Positions 1 to 8,858 of a DNA stretch of 35,802 nucleotides are shown here, piece by piece (the stretch's first letter is position 1; every line of letters starts with the position of its first letter). Both the position numbers and the translations under genes were made by a program. The DNA is from JBBQER01 sp052148155 (lineage in GTDB: Bacteria; Actinomycetota; Acidimicrobiia; IMCC26256; PALSA-610): contig JBKQIY010000234.1 in the NCBI GenBank assembly GCA_052148155.1, positions 1 to 35,802 of the forward strand, read 5' to 3'. Under the pieces are notes generated by a model. It searched no databases. It had not been told where the DNA came from and worked only from the letters and a program-made list of their open reading frames with translations.

Positions 1-42
1 CTGAGTGCTTCACACCAGCGTGCGCGCTCAGAAGGTCGCACG

Positions 43-405
43 ATGTCCGCGACCGTCGATCGCTACCTCGCGGCGGTGAGCACTCCCAAGCGGCGCGGCC
101 GCAAGGTGTCGGAGGCGGTGTTGGTCGAACGGCTGGATACTGCCCGGGCACGTGCCAAAACTGCGACTGGTGTCGAGCGTGTCCTGGCGGCGCAAGAGGT
201 ACGCGATCTCTCAGACCGTATTTCTGCTCTGGTCTCTGCAAGCGGTACCGATCTCAAGGAGTCGGAGAACGCGTTCGTCCGCATCGCGAAGGACTTCGGT
301 GAGCGGCGCGGCATCGGGTACGGCGCGTGGCGGGACGCAGGTGTCCCGGCCGCGGTGTTGAAGCGAGCGGGCGTGGCGCGTACGAGACGCGTTCGTTCAG
401 CGTAG
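43..405 (+). CDS. Small conserved actinobacterial protein, function unknown
   Basis: A 120-residue, charged, Arg/Ala-rich protein with no signal peptide or membrane segment. The N-terminal half (about residues 25-70) reads as amphipathic helices. The C-terminal part has an aromatic/Gly motif (GIGYGAWRDAGVPAAVLKRAG) that looks like a short helical DNA- or protein-binding element followed by a basic tail. I recall similar sequences as hypothetical proteins in actinobacteria but assign no function. The ATG at 43 is preceded by AAGG 8 bases upstream. Only 42 bases of upstream sequence are visible, so promoter and operon context are unknown. The gene converges on the patatin gene. Confidence 0.65.
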   Translation: MSATVDRYLAAVSTPKRRGRKVSEAVLVERLDTARARAKTATGVERVLAAQEVRDLSDRISALVSASGTDLKESENAFVRIAKDFGERRGIGYGAWRDAGVPAAVLKRAGVARTRRVRSA

Positions 406-500
406 AGAGACCGGTCGGGGACCGCGCAGACTCACCCCCGCCCCGTGTCGGGCACGACATGACGTGAGGGGAAAGGTTTCGGAACCGGAGTGACTCGCGT

Positions 501-1658
501 TCAGGGCAGCGCCCACGGGAACGGCGAACCGGGAGGTCCGAGGACGCGCGACGCGTGTTTGTGGCCGAGGTCGATGAGGGCCTGGTGGAACTCGTGGTCG
601 AAGAACACGAAGCTGAGGAGTTCGCCGTGGTTCTCGCGTGTTCCGCCGATGAGACGGCCGAGCAGACCGAGGTCGGACAGCGGCCGGTGGATCCCGGCGT
701 ACCGGCGGGAAAAGACCTCGTTCGCGGTCTGACTGATGAGGCCGGTCTTTGGGGGGCCGAGATAGAGGTTCGGGATGGCGCGGTAGCCGCTCAGCGTACG
801 GCCGCGGCCCGCGGCGACAAGGGTGTTGACACGCCGCAGCGCCCGAATGTCGTCCGACATGCGGTCGACGAGGAGGCTGTGCATGACGACAGTGCTGGCG
901 TCGAAGATGTCCGGCTCGCCGGGCGCGACCTGGGAGGCGTGAGGACCCGCGGGGTCGGGTGTGGTCGCGACCACCACGACCCGGTCCGCGCCCAGAGCCA
1001 GCGCCGGCTTGATCGGAGCGTTGAGCTTCACGCCGCCGTCGATGTACCAGCCGCGTTGCTTGGCGGGCGCCTCGATGTGCACCGGTCGAAACGCGACCGG
1101 GATCGCGGCCGACGCCATCACATGCTCGCTTCGGAGCGTCGCCTTGGCGTAGTCGACGTCGGCATCTCGCTTCGGCGCGACGAGGTCTTTGCCCTGAACG
1201 AACACGACGCCGCGACCTCGAGCGCACGAGGTGGCCACAATGCCCGCCGTGTGCACCCACCCCGAGCCGGCGAGATTCCGGTCGAGTTGGTCCCAATCGA
1301 GGCGCTGCTCCATCGTCGTACCGAGCGGCCTCGAGTCGAGCAGGCTGTCGAGATGGCCGGGGAGGTGCAGCACCTCGGCCACATAACGTGCGGCCGTCTG
1401 CAGCGCAGTGTCGCGGATCGGCGTGAAGACGTCGCCGGCGTCGACCGTCGTCCACAAGTCGGTCATCGCAGCGACCGCTTTGTCGGGGGACTCGTAGGCG
1501 GCGAGGATCGCCGTATTAATCGCGCCGGCGCTCGTGCCGACGAGGACGATCTGTTGGCTCGGCTCCTCAAGCAGCCGGGGCACCAGCACCGACAGGATTC
1601 CGGCCTCGTAAGCTCCCCGAGCTCCTGCGCCGGCCAGCACGATCGCGGTGGTTCCCAT
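501..1658 (-). CDS. Patatin-like phospholipase family protein
   Basis: A 385-residue predicted serine lipase/acyl hydrolase of the patatin fold. The oxyanion-hole loop GAGARG lies at residues 10-15, the nucleophile elbow GTSAG at 41-45 (Ser43), and the catalytic Asp of the DGG motif at Asp207 in WYIDGGVKLNAP. This gives the complete Ser-Asp dyad of the family. There is no signal peptide, so it is expected to act in the cytoplasm or at the inner membrane face. The substrate cannot be told; phospholipids or other acyl esters are usual. It is monocistronic. A TANNNT hexamer ends 6 bases before the ATG, supporting this start and a leaderless transcript. Confidence 0.9.
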   Translation of the reverse strand: MGTTAIVLAGAGARGAYEAGILSVLVPRLLEEPSQQIVLVGTSAGAINTAILAAYESPDKAVAAMTDLWTTVDAGDVFTPIRDTALQTAARYVAEVLHLPGHLDSLLDSRPLGTTMEQRLDWDQLDRNLAGSGWVHTAGIVATSCARGRGVVFVQGKDLVAPKRDADVDYAKATLRSEHVMASAAIPVAFRPVHIEAPAKQRGWYIDGGVKLNAPIKPALALGADRVVVVATTPDPAGPHASQVAPGEPDIFDASTVVMHSLLVDRMSDDIRALRRVNTLVAAGRGRTLSGYRAIPNLYLGPPKTGLISQTANEVFSRRYAGIHRPLSDLGLLGRLIGGTRENHGELLSFVFFDHEFHQALIDLGHKHASRVLGPPGSPFPWALP

Positions 1659-1670
1659 CGCACAAACCTA
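1659..1670 (-). promoter_or_regulatory. Leaderless -10 element of the patatin gene
   Basis: On the minus strand TAGGTT occupies 1670-1665, followed by six bases and the ATG at 1658. This is the spacing expected when transcription begins at the A of the start codon. No ribosome binding site is present. No -35 at canonical spacing is clear. Confidence 0.5.
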
Positions 1671-2299
1671 GTGTCGCGTTGGTCGTACAACAGCGACCTC
1701 CGGCCCGCGGTCGCCGGAAGGTCGTCGCCGCTGCGACCCCGGATCTGCTTGCCGACTCGGAACAACATCGGGGGATTCGTACGACCGGGCAGGTGCGTCG
1801 TCATGTTCTTCCCGGCCCGTTGAACGGGCCCGAGACCAACCGGCCGCGACGTGAGCGTGGCCTCCACGGGACGTCGTGACGAACTGGTCGTGCGTTCCCA
1901 CTGAGCGCCGTGCCCCGCTGAGTCGAGACGACGATCGGCTGTCGGCTGTCGGCAGTCGGAGCGCGCCGAAGGTCCGAAGCGTGGCCGCCCGCGTCGCGGG
2001 TCGTGCGACTCCGAAGCTCGACGTGGAAACCTTGGCCGATCCGGTCTGGACGCGCCGGCGCGGCGAAGAGGTCGCGACCGCGCCCGGTGCGAACGGACGG
2101 CCACATGTCAAGCGCTCACGTACACCGACCTTTTCTGCGGGCCACCATCGCCATCGCGGTACGAGCTCACGACCGCGGGTGCCTTGCGGCATACGGCTGC
2201 GAGGTCCGGGCTTGCCTACGCCGAGTCAGACGTGCGGCTTCGTGCATCTTCTGTCGACCTGTGTCATCGGACTCGCCGATCGCATGCGAGACTGACGGC
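1671..2299. other. Gene-free stretch upstream of the nucleoside hydrolase
   Basis: No reading frame here has convincing protein character; the open frames are Arg-rich products of high GC. It holds a 17-nt perfect dyad GGCCCGTTGAACGGGCC (1814-1830) and a short direct repeat TCGGCTG (about 1936-1950). The open frame of the nucleoside hydrolase extends back to 2003, but that extension lacks family similarity. Confidence 0.5.
1814..1830. repeat. 17-nt perfect dyad in intergenic DNA
   Basis: GGCCCGTT-G-AACGGGCC is a perfect inverted repeat with 8-bp arms and a one-base centre. The short centre disfavours a hairpin and is more like a protein-binding dyad. It is about 155 bp upstream of the patatin start and 470 bp upstream of the hydrolase, so the target is unclear. 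Confidence 0.3.
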
Positions 2300-3220
2300 T
2301 TGGCGTGCGATCTGATCGTCGACTGCGACCCGGGCCACGACGACGCGGTCGCGCTCGCCGTCGCCGCGCACCGTGGGCGGCTGCTCGGCGTCACGACCGT
2401 GGCCGGCAACGTCGGGCTCGAGTACACGACCCGCAACGCGCTCGCGATCGTGCAGCTGCTCGGCCTCGACGTCGGGGTGCATGCCGGTGCCGCCGGTCCT
2501 CTTCGTGGCGGTCCGGTCGAACACGCGACCCACGTGCACGGCGAGAACGGACTCGCGGGCGCGACCCTTCCAACGGTCCACCGAACCGTCGCATCGGACG
2601 ATGCTGCAGGATTCCTCGTCGAGATCACCCGGCGATACGAGGGTGCCTGGATCGTCGCGACGGGACCGCTCACCAATGTTGCCCTGGCACTTCAACGCGA
2701 TCACAGGCTGACGGACCGAATCGCTGGCATATCGATCATGGGTGGCGGCACGTTCGGCAACGTCACCGCGGTCGCTGAGTTCAACATCCATTTCGACCCC
2801 GAAGCGGCCGATATCGTGCTTCGCTGTGGCGCGCGGCTCGCAATGTGTGGGCTGGATCTGACACGCCAGCTGCTTGTAGACGACGCGATCGTTGCGCGCT
2901 CCGGCGCGCTCCGGAACGCCTTCGGGCAGTTCGCTGCCGACTTCCTCGGCGGGTATCTCGCGAACATCCGAGCCCTGGGCGGCGATGCGCACGACGCAGC
3001 GTTGCACGATCCGTGCGCGGTGCTCGCCGTCACCGACCCACATCTGGTCGACGTCGTGCCCCGACAGGTCGTGATCGAAACTGCCGGCGACCACACGCGA
3101 GGCATGACCGTCGTCGATCAGCGTCCGTGGGTACCGGGCGGCAATGTCGAGTGGGCACACACCATCGACGCGTCAGCCGCGACCGATGTCGTCCTCGCCG
3201 CGTTCGCGGAAGCGCCCTGA
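2300..3220 (+). CDS. Inosine/uridine-preferring nucleoside hydrolase family protein
   Basis: Predicted to hydrolyse the N-glycosidic bond of ribonucleosides, giving base plus ribose (purine/pyrimidine salvage). The N-terminal calcium-binding motif DCDPGHDD lies at residues 8-15. Further family blocks are the TVAGN stretch, the HGENGL segment, TGPLTN and MGGG followed by EFN (calcium/ribose contacts), and a C-terminal HDP. I chose TTG 2300 because it gives 306 residues, the usual size, with the metal motif at the normal distance from the start; GTG 2261 is an alternative. No Shine-Dalgarno is clear. The CaiB gene begins 6 bases after the stop, suggesting co-transcription. Substrate preference cannot be read from sequence. 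Confidence 0.88.
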   Translation: MACDLIVDCDPGHDDAVALAVAAHRGRLLGVTTVAGNVGLEYTTRNALAIVQLLGLDVGVHAGAAGPLRGGPVEHATHVHGENGLAGATLPTVHRTVASDDAAGFLVEITRRYEGAWIVATGPLTNVALALQRDHRLTDRIAGISIMGGGTFGNVTAVAEFNIHFDPEAADIVLRCGARLAMCGLDLTRQLLVDDAIVARSGALRNAFGQFAADFLGGYLANIRALGGDAHDAALHDPCAVLAVTDPHLVDVVPRQVVIETAGDHTRGMTVVDQRPWVPGGNVEWAHTIDASAATDVVLAAFAEAP

Positions 3221-3226
3221 AATGAC

Positions 3227-4441
3227 ATGACCGGGCCACTCGAAGGCGCCAGGGTCTTGGATCTGTCGCGGGTGCTGTCCGGCCCCTCGTGCGGCAAAGC
3301 GTTGGTCGACCTCGGCGCGGACGTGATCAAGGTCGAACCACCCGAAGGCGACCTCACTCGTACCGCACGGCCTCGGGTCGGTGGGATTCCGGTGTACTTC
3401 GCCCAGCAGAACTGCGGGAAGCGGTGCATTTCCGTCGACCTCAGGATCGACGCCGGCCGCGACATCGTGGGCCGGCTCGCGGCGGCGACCGACGTGATGC
3501 TCGAGAACTTCCGACCGGGAGTGCTCGAACGGCAGGGTCTCGGCTACGCCGCCGTCCGTGCTCACAATCCGAAGGTCGTGTACTGCTCGATCACCGGCTA
3601 CGGGCAGCACGGCGCGATGGCGAGTCGGCGGGCGTACGCCCCGGTGATGCACGCCGAGTTGGGGCTGATGGAGTTCAGCGCGCGCCGACTGCACGCCGAA
3701 CCTCGCGCCGAGGCGGTGTCGCATGCCGACCTCTACTCGGGCATGCAAGCGACGGTCGGAATCCTGGCCGCGCTCATGCAGCGCGACCGTACCGGCGAGG
3801 GCCAGCATGTCGACGTGTCGATGGCCGAAGTCATGTTGCAGGCCACCGAATGGACGGCGGTCGAGCTGGCCGGCGGTCAAGGCGACTTGTTGCACATCTT
3901 CGGTAGCTTCAACGCGCCGGTCCTCCGTCTCGGCGACGGTACCGTCGTGCACGTGCCAGGCGATCCGGTCTCGAGTTTCCCTGCCTGGTGCACCGCGATG
4001 AAACGCCCCGACCTCGCGGCCGACGAGCGTTTCGCGACGCGCGAAGCCCGCAACGCTCATCGTGGCGCGATGCTCGCCCTCTTCGAGGCGTTCGCGGCGA
4101 CCTTCTCCTGTTTCGATGATTTCGAAGCCGCGCTGAGCACGGCACGGCTCGCGGTCGGGGAGATGCGACCTCTCACCGACGTGAGCGCGGCGTCATGGGC
4201 GCAGGAACGGGACGTGTTGGTCGACGTCGGCGACGGCCAGAGCGGGCCTTTGCGCCTCCCGCGTTCGCCGTTTCGATTCTCAGCCGCGTCGGCCGGCACG
4301 ACGGGCCGGCCCGCCTGGCAAGGCCAGCACAATCGGGAGGTGATGCGCGAGGTACTCGGCCTGAGCGAGAGCGACATCGACCGGCTCGACCGCGACGGCG
4401 TGCTCATCGAGCGGCCGACCCACTCGAAGCGCGACCCGTGA
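3227..4441 (+). CDS. CaiB/BaiF family (class III) CoA-transferase
   Basis: A 404-residue protein of the formyl-CoA transferase / alpha-methylacyl-CoA racemase / carnitine CoA-transferase group. Typical segments are GARVLDLSRVLSGP at the N-terminus, LGADVIKVEPP, the LRIDAGRDI region, ENFRPG, and the HADLYSGMQA segment. Asp168 in that last segment aligns with the catalytic aspartate that forms the acyl-anhydride intermediate in the family. It moves CoA between carboxylic acids or epimerises 2-methylacyl-CoA; the substrate is not determinable. It follows the nucleoside hydrolase by 6 bases and converges with the ligase at 4444 (2 bases between stop codons). Nearby acyl-CoA genes make a fatty-acid or steroid side-chain role plausible (inference). 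Confidence 0.9.
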   Translation: MTGPLEGARVLDLSRVLSGPSCGKALVDLGADVIKVEPPEGDLTRTARPRVGGIPVYFAQQNCGKRCISVDLRIDAGRDIVGRLAAATDVMLENFRPGVLERQGLGYAAVRAHNPKVVYCSITGYGQHGAMASRRAYAPVMHAELGLMEFSARRLHAEPRAEAVSHADLYSGMQATVGILAALMQRDRTGEGQHVDVSMAEVMLQATEWTAVELAGGQGDLLHIFGSFNAPVLRLGDGTVVHVPGDPVSSFPAWCTAMKRPDLAADERFATREARNAHRGAMLALFEAFAATFSCFDDFEAALSTARLAVGEMRPLTDVSAASWAQERDVLVDVGDGQSGPLRLPRSPFRFSAASAGTTGRPAWQGQHNREVMREVLGLSESDIDRLDRDGVLIERPTHSKRDP

Positions 4442-4443
4442 GC

Positions 4444-5916
4444 TCAGATGAACAGCTTGCTCACCTCAGCCTTGGTGACCTTGCCCATCGTGTTGCGCGG
4501 GAGCCCCGCGACGAACACGAATCGCGACGGCACCTTCGCCGCAGCCATCCGCTCTTTGCCCCAGGCCCGCAGCACGTCGCCGCTGAGCGTCGCCGCGTCT
4601 GCAACCACGGCAGCGCAGACTCGCTCGCCCCATTCGGGGTCAGGTACGCCGACGACCGCGCAATCTGCGACGGACGGATGCGTTCGGTAGACCTCCTCGA
4701 TCTCGAGCGCCGACACCTTCTCACCGCCGGTCTTGATGATGTCGATCGACGACCGACCAAGCAGCCGGTAGCCGTCGGGTTCGTGCACCGCGACGTCGCC
4801 GGTCCGGAACCACCCGTCGACAAAGGCCGCCGCAGTTTCGTCGGCGCGTCGCCAGTACTCGAGGAACAATTGCGGGCCGCCCACGAGCAGTTCTCCGGAT
4901 TCGCCGTCGCATACGTCGTGTCCGAGATCGTCAACGACGCGCACCGCGACGTTCGGAAGGGGTTCGCCAACCTTTCCGGGCACCCGCCGGTCGAGCGTAT
5001 TGGAAAGCGCGATGCCGATCTCGGTCATGCCGTACCGCTCGAGAAGCACATGGCCGGTGATCGTCTGCCACCGTTCGAGCGTCGACACGGGCAACGCAGC
5101 CGAACCTGACACCATGAGACGGGCGCGCGCCGCGCCCGCGGACCATCGTTGCCGCTCGGTCGTGTCGGCCGCGTCCCACGCCGCGATGAGCCGCGTGTAG
5201 ATCGTCGGGACCGCCATGAACAATGTGAGGTTGCCCGACGCCAAGCGATCCCACGTGCCACGAGCGTCGAATCCTCCGGGCGCTTCGCACTCCGCTCCGG
5301 CCCACAGCGCGCACAACGTGACGTTCACGACGCCGTGCACGTGGTGGAGCGGGAGCACGAGCAGGATTCGGTCGTGGGCAGACCAGGCCCACGCTTCGAT
5401 GAGGCTTTCGACCTGCGCTTGCAATCCGCCGTGTGTGTGCACGACGCCTTTCGGCCGGCCGGTGGTGCCACTCGTGTACAGCATCATCGCCCGCCGGGTC
5501 GGATCGACGACGTTCGGCGGATGATGCGCCGGCGCCAACCGGCCGGTTTCGACGGCGACGACCGCCGCGCCGATCGGACCGGCGAGGCGCCGGGCGAGCT
5601 GCTCGTGCGCGGACGAGTAGACGACGACCGTGGACTCGCTGTCAGCGAGCAGGTACGCGAGCTCGGCGTCGGGATGGGAGGGATGCAGCGGCACCGCGAC
5701 TGCGCCGGCGTGCCAACACGCCAACAGCGCGACGACGAAGTCATGTCCGGGATCGCACAACAGCGCGACCCGTGCGTCATCGAGGTCGGCATGGCCGGTT
5801 TCGAGTGCGGCCGCTAGACGGTTGGCGTCATCGACTAGCACCGAATAGGGCCAGCGGCCGTTCGGGTCGACGATCGCGATGCGGCTGGCGTGCCGGTCGA
5901 GTCGTGCGCTGATCAT
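4444..5916 (-). CDS. AMP-dependent acyl-CoA synthetase, ACSF3/MatB (malonyl-CoA synthetase)-like
   Basis: A 490-residue adenylate-forming enzyme: carboxylate + ATP + CoA to acyl-CoA + AMP + PPi. The P-loop TSGTTGRPKG is near residue 150. Then come LPLHHVHGVVN, MAVPTIYTRL, MVSGSAALP and LERYGMTEIG (A5), then GWFRTGD, DIIKTGGEKVS and a C-terminal Lys motif (NTMGKVTK). The HHVHGVVN and SGSAALP...ERYGMTEIGIALS blocks closely resemble mitochondrial ACSF3 and bacterial MatB, which activate malonate or methylmalonate; I infer that substrate class. No membrane segments. Its ATG overlaps the stop of the XRE gene (ATGA), so the two are translationally coupled. Confidence 0.85.
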   Translation of the reverse strand: MISARLDRHASRIAIVDPNGRWPYSVLVDDANRLAAALETGHADLDDARVALLCDPGHDFVVALLACWHAGAVAVPLHPSHPDAELAYLLADSESTVVVYSSAHEQLARRLAGPIGAAVVAVETGRLAPAHHPPNVVDPTRRAMMLYTSGTTGRPKGVVHTHGGLQAQVESLIEAWAWSAHDRILLVLPLHHVHGVVNVTLCALWAGAECEAPGGFDARGTWDRLASGNLTLFMAVPTIYTRLIAAWDAADTTERQRWSAGAARARLMVSGSAALPVSTLERWQTITGHVLLERYGMTEIGIALSNTLDRRVPGKVGEPLPNVAVRVVDDLGHDVCDGESGELLVGGPQLFLEYWRRADETAAAFVDGWFRTGDVAVHEPDGYRLLGRSSIDIIKTGGEKVSALEIEEVYRTHPSVADCAVVGVPDPEWGERVCAAVVADAATLSGDVLRAWGKERMAAAKVPSRFVFVAGLPRNTMGKVTKAEVSKLFI

Positions 5917-6341
5917 TGCAAGCGAGCGATGTGCACTCGAAGCAGGTCCCGCTCGCGGCGGTCATGGGTTCTGGTCATGAGCCGCACGAGAACGTCGCGG
6001 GAATCGGCGACGATGCGAGCTCGATGGACCGGATCGAGCACCGCGGCGAGTCGCGCGTCGAGGAGGGCCAACTGGAACTCGACCTCCGTGTACCGAGCCG
6101 CGACGACCGGAAGCCGCTCCGCTTTCGCCGGCGGGTAGTCGGTACCCGCAACCAACTCGTGGGGTTCGACCTTCACCACGCCCGCGAGCAGCGCGACGGT
6201 CCGCTCGCCGGGAGTCGAGATCCCAGACTCGATATGCGAAAGCGCGACGCGCGAGATACCCACGCGCTCGGCGAGCTCGGCCTGAGTCCAGCCCAGCTCG
6301 GTGCGGTGTTTCGCAATTCGGTGACCCAATGCTTCGGACAT
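5913..6341 (-). CDS. XRE-family helix-turn-helix regulator
   Basis: A 142-residue cytoplasmic DNA-binding protein. Residues about 7-60 form a canonical Cro/CI HTH (WTQAELAERVGISRVALSHIESG). The remainder, about 65-142, is a helical Arg/Glu-rich tail probably used for dimerisation or ligand sensing. It is first in a two-gene operon with the ligase at 4444-5916, so local or autogenous control is likely (inference). The ATG at 6341 has an AGGTGAG element 8 bases upstream. The gene is divergent from gmd with 53 bp between starts. Confidence 0.87.
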   Translation of the reverse strand: MSEALGHRIAKHRTELGWTQAELAERVGISRVALSHIESGISTPGERTVALLAGVVKVEPHELVAGTDYPPAKAERLPVVAARYTEVEFQLALLDARLAAVLDPVHRARIVADSRDVLVRLMTRTHDRRERDLLRVHIARLQ

Positions 6342-6394
6342 GGTGCCAACTCACCTAGCAGACACGCGGTGCGCGCCACTGTAGAACGAAATGT

Positions 6395-7354
6395 ATGGCG
6401 ACCAAGCGGGCCCTCATCACCGGCATCACGGGGCAGGACGGCTCGTATCTCGCCGAATTCCTCCTCGGAAAGGGCTACGAGGTTGTCGGAGTTGTGCGTC
6501 GGAGCTCAACGGTGAACTTCGAACGTATCGCCCACATCCAAGACCGGCTCGAGCTCGTGCCGGGAGATCTGCTCGATCAAGGTTCGTTGGTCAATATCGT
6601 CGCCGCGCACCGTCCGGCCGAGGTGTACAACCTTGCCGCGCAAAGTTTCGTGATGACGAGTTTCTCGCAGCCCGTCCTGACCGGCGACGTCACTGGGCTT
6701 GGCGCGGTCCGTTTGCTCGAGGCGGTCCGCCACGTGGACCCGGACATCCGGTTCTACCAGGCGAGCTCATCGGAGATGTTCGGCAACGTGAAGGAAGTAC
6801 CGCAGACCGAACGTACGCCGTTCAACCCGCGGTCTCCGTACGGCGTGGCGAAAGCCTACGCGCATTGGATCACCATCAACTATCGGGAGAGCTACGACCT
6901 GTTCGCGGTCAGCGGGATCTTGTTCAATCACGGTTCTCCACGGCGTGGTCTCGAATTCGTCGAGCGGAAGGTGAGTCACGGCGTCGCGCGCATCAAGCGG
7001 GGGAGGGACACCCATCTCCGCCTCGGCAACCTGGACGCGCGCCGCGATTGGGGTTTCGCCGGCGACTACGTCGCGGTCATGTGGCAGATGCTGCAACTCG
7101 ACGAACCTGATGACTATGTGGTGGCCAGTGGCCAAACGCACTCGATCCGAGAGCTATGCCAGATCGCGTTCGAGCACGTCGGGCTCGACTGGTCTGAGCA
7201 TGTACTCCAAGACGATCGTTTCTACCGCCCGGCAGAAGTCGACCTGCTCATCGGTGATGCCAGCAAGGCTGCCGCCAAGTTCGGATGGGCGGCGACCACG
7301 AGCTTCGAGTCGCTGGTCGAGCAGATGGTCGACGCCGATCTCGCCGCGCTCTGA
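6395..7354 (+). CDS. gmd: GDP-mannose 4,6-dehydratase
   Basis: Converts GDP-D-mannose to GDP-4-keto-6-deoxy-D-mannose (NADP-dependent), the entry to GDP-fucose, GDP-rhamnose or related 6-deoxy sugars for surface glycans. This extended SDR has TGITGQDGSYLAE at residues 9-21 (nucleotide binding), VRRSSTVN, YNLAAQSFV, the SSSEMFG active-site segment and the YGVAKAYAH Tyr-Lys catalytic pair. LFNHGSPRRG and DARRDWGFAGDY follow. Length 319 is normal for the family. No GDP-fucose synthase or glycosyltransferase lies next to it; downstream is a 470-bp stretch without a secure gene. An upstream TAGAAC resembles a -10 hexamer 7 bases before the ATG but lacks the final T. Confidence 0.93.
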   Translation: MATKRALITGITGQDGSYLAEFLLGKGYEVVGVVRRSSTVNFERIAHIQDRLELVPGDLLDQGSLVNIVAAHRPAEVYNLAAQSFVMTSFSQPVLTGDVTGLGAVRLLEAVRHVDPDIRFYQASSSEMFGNVKEVPQTERTPFNPRSPYGVAKAYAHWITINYRESYDLFAVSGILFNHGSPRRGLEFVERKVSHGVARIKRGRDTHLRLGNLDARRDWGFAGDYVAVMWQMLQLDEPDDYVVASGQTHSIRELCQIAFEHVGLDWSEHVLQDDRFYRPAEVDLLIGDASKAAAKFGWAATTSFESLVEQMVDADLAAL

Positions 7355-7825
7355 CCGACGCAGCGCCGATCGTTCGATGCCCGCCGGACATGCACGGCGT
7401 CTGTGCCGGACGCGATCGTCGCACGGCCCCCGGTGACGAGCAGGTCAGGTTGGGAGCGTTCCCGAACGAGCGGCCACCGTGACGACCGGGATGACCGTCG
7501 GGGCGCCAACGACGACGCCGAGCCCAGGCACACAGAGCCCCATCTTCGAGCCTCCGAACACCACGCCGACGCTCGCGACGACGGCCGGCACAGTTGCCTG
7601 CCTCCGACGGCGCGGTCCGCGCAGCAACTGTCGGGCACGCCGATCCGGACCGCCGTCGCGTCGGAACCTGTTTCGCGCAACGGACCGAAGAACCCGATGC
7701 TCAGGGTGCGGTCGCGGGGTCGTGCGCGAAGGCGCCGCAGTTGTCGGCGCGCCGATCCGGAACACCGCTGGCGAACGGCGCGGGTGCGGTGTCCGTCTCG
7801 CTTCGTTCGATGCTCGCGACGGCGG
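7355..7825. other. Gene-free or decayed stretch
   Basis: No intact gene is supported. On the minus strand short frames in different phases carry protein-like pieces, for example LSIGFFGPLRETG (about 7690) and ATVPAVVASVGVVFGGSKMG (about 7560). This is what a frameshifted remnant might look like, but I cannot name a parent family. Overlapping plus-strand frames look no better. Confidence 0.3.
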
Positions 7826-8761
7826 TCAGGCCGCGACCGGCGACGCCCACGACGCGAACGTCTCACGGAGCGCATCGTGGGTGCGCGTCGGTGTCACGCC
7901 GAAGGTCTGTGAGAAGCTCGACGAGTCGACGACGAACGGCGCGTCGACCTGGTAGAGGATCTCGCGCAGGCTTCGCACGGTCGGAGACACCAAACCAACC
8001 GCACGCAGCGCGAGGTGAGGAAACGACGCGACTCGCGGCGAGGCGACACCGGCGATCTGCGCGAACCCGTCGATCATCTCGCGTTGGGTCGTGGGTGCGT
8101 CCGTGGGCACATGCCACGCGTGTCCCCACGCGCGCGGATCGGTTCCGAGGATGACGAGCGCACGCGTGACGTCAGGAACGTACGTCCAACTGTGGGCGAG
8201 GTCCGGATTGCCGAGCACCCGCACCGACCTGCCGGCAAGGATGCGCGGGATCACACGTCCAAGCTGACTCGAGTCGGTGAGCCCGGGGCCGAAGAAGTCC
8301 GATGCGCGTGCTTCGGTCACGCGCACCCGGCCGTCGAGGTGGGCCGCGATCGCTTCGTTCCACATCTGGGCACGGACTTGTCCGTTCGTGAAGGTTGCCG
8401 CGAGCGGATCCTGCTCGGTGATCGCATGCTCCACCGGCCCGTAGCCGTACAGGTTGCTCGTCGTGACAAGGACGGCCCCGGTCCGCTCCGCCGCGTCGAG
8501 CATCGCGGCGGCGAGCGGCGGCCAGTCGGCCGCCCAGCGGTGATACTGCGGGCTCGCGCAGTTGTAGATGGCGTCGGCGTCAGTCGCCAGGGTCGCCAAC
8601 GCGTCGGACCGGACCGCGTCCGCGGCGATGCGCTCGATATGTGGATGCGATGGTCCGTGGCCGCTACGAGTCACCGTTCGAACCTGGTGGCCCGCCTCGG
8701 CGAGTCGTAACGCGGTTCCCGCACCGACCGGCCCGGCCCCGACAACGACGTGCAGTCCCAC
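7826..8761 (-). CDS. NAD-dependent epimerase/dehydratase family protein
   Basis: An extended SDR of 311 residues. The N-terminal VVVGAGPVGAGTALRLAEAGH is a GxGxxG Rossmann motif closer to GxGPVG than the usual TGxxGxxG. A D-A-IYNCASPQYHRW block follows, then SNLYGYG in the catalytic Ser/Tyr region. The usual YxxxK is replaced by a segment around QMWNEA, so the catalytic Lys is not obvious and activity may differ from classical sugar epimerases. I chose GTG 8761 because GGAGGA lies 4 bases upstream; an ATG at 8848 would add 29 residues lacking similarity. It is divergent from the TetR gene, with two palindromes between them, so TetR control is likely (inference). Confidence 0.8.
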   Translation of the reverse strand: MGLHVVVGAGPVGAGTALRLAEAGHQVRTVTRSGHGPSHPHIERIAADAVRSDALATLATDADAIYNCASPQYHRWAADWPPLAAAMLDAAERTGAVLVTTSNLYGYGPVEHAITEQDPLAATFTNGQVRAQMWNEAIAAHLDGRVRVTEARASDFFGPGLTDSSQLGRVIPRILAGRSVRVLGNPDLAHSWTYVPDVTRALVILGTDPRAWGHAWHVPTDAPTTQREMIDGFAQIAGVASPRVASFPHLALRAVGLVSPTVRSLREILYQVDAPFVVDSSSFSQTFGVTPTRTHDALRETFASWASPVAA

Positions 8762-8828
8762 AGGCTCCTCCAAACGTGATCGGTGCTCTCGTACAAGTGC
8801 AGTGTCCTCGTCACAGCCCGACATGTCA

Positions 8829-8841
8829 AGAGCATTGCTCT
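8829..8841. promoter_or_regulatory. Candidate TetR operator, palindrome 1
   Basis: AGAGCA-T-TGCTCT is a perfect 13-nt inverted repeat in the divergent region between the epimerase (start 8761, minus) and the TetR regulator (start 8883, plus). Its position suits autoregulation and control of the neighbour. Binding is inferred from symmetry and location only. Confidence 0.4.
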
Positions 8842-8858
8842 CTTTCATGCTCAGTGCT

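Noticed and set aside
555..1823. A 422-codon plus-strand frame opposite the patatin gene.
   Set aside because: Low-complexity Arg/Val composition and no recognisable motif, whereas the minus strand carries a complete patatin.
2003..2299. N-terminal extension of the nucleoside hydrolase by 99 codons.
   Set aside because: The extension is Arg-rich without similarity; the metal motif DCDPGHDD belongs within the first 15 residues of the family.
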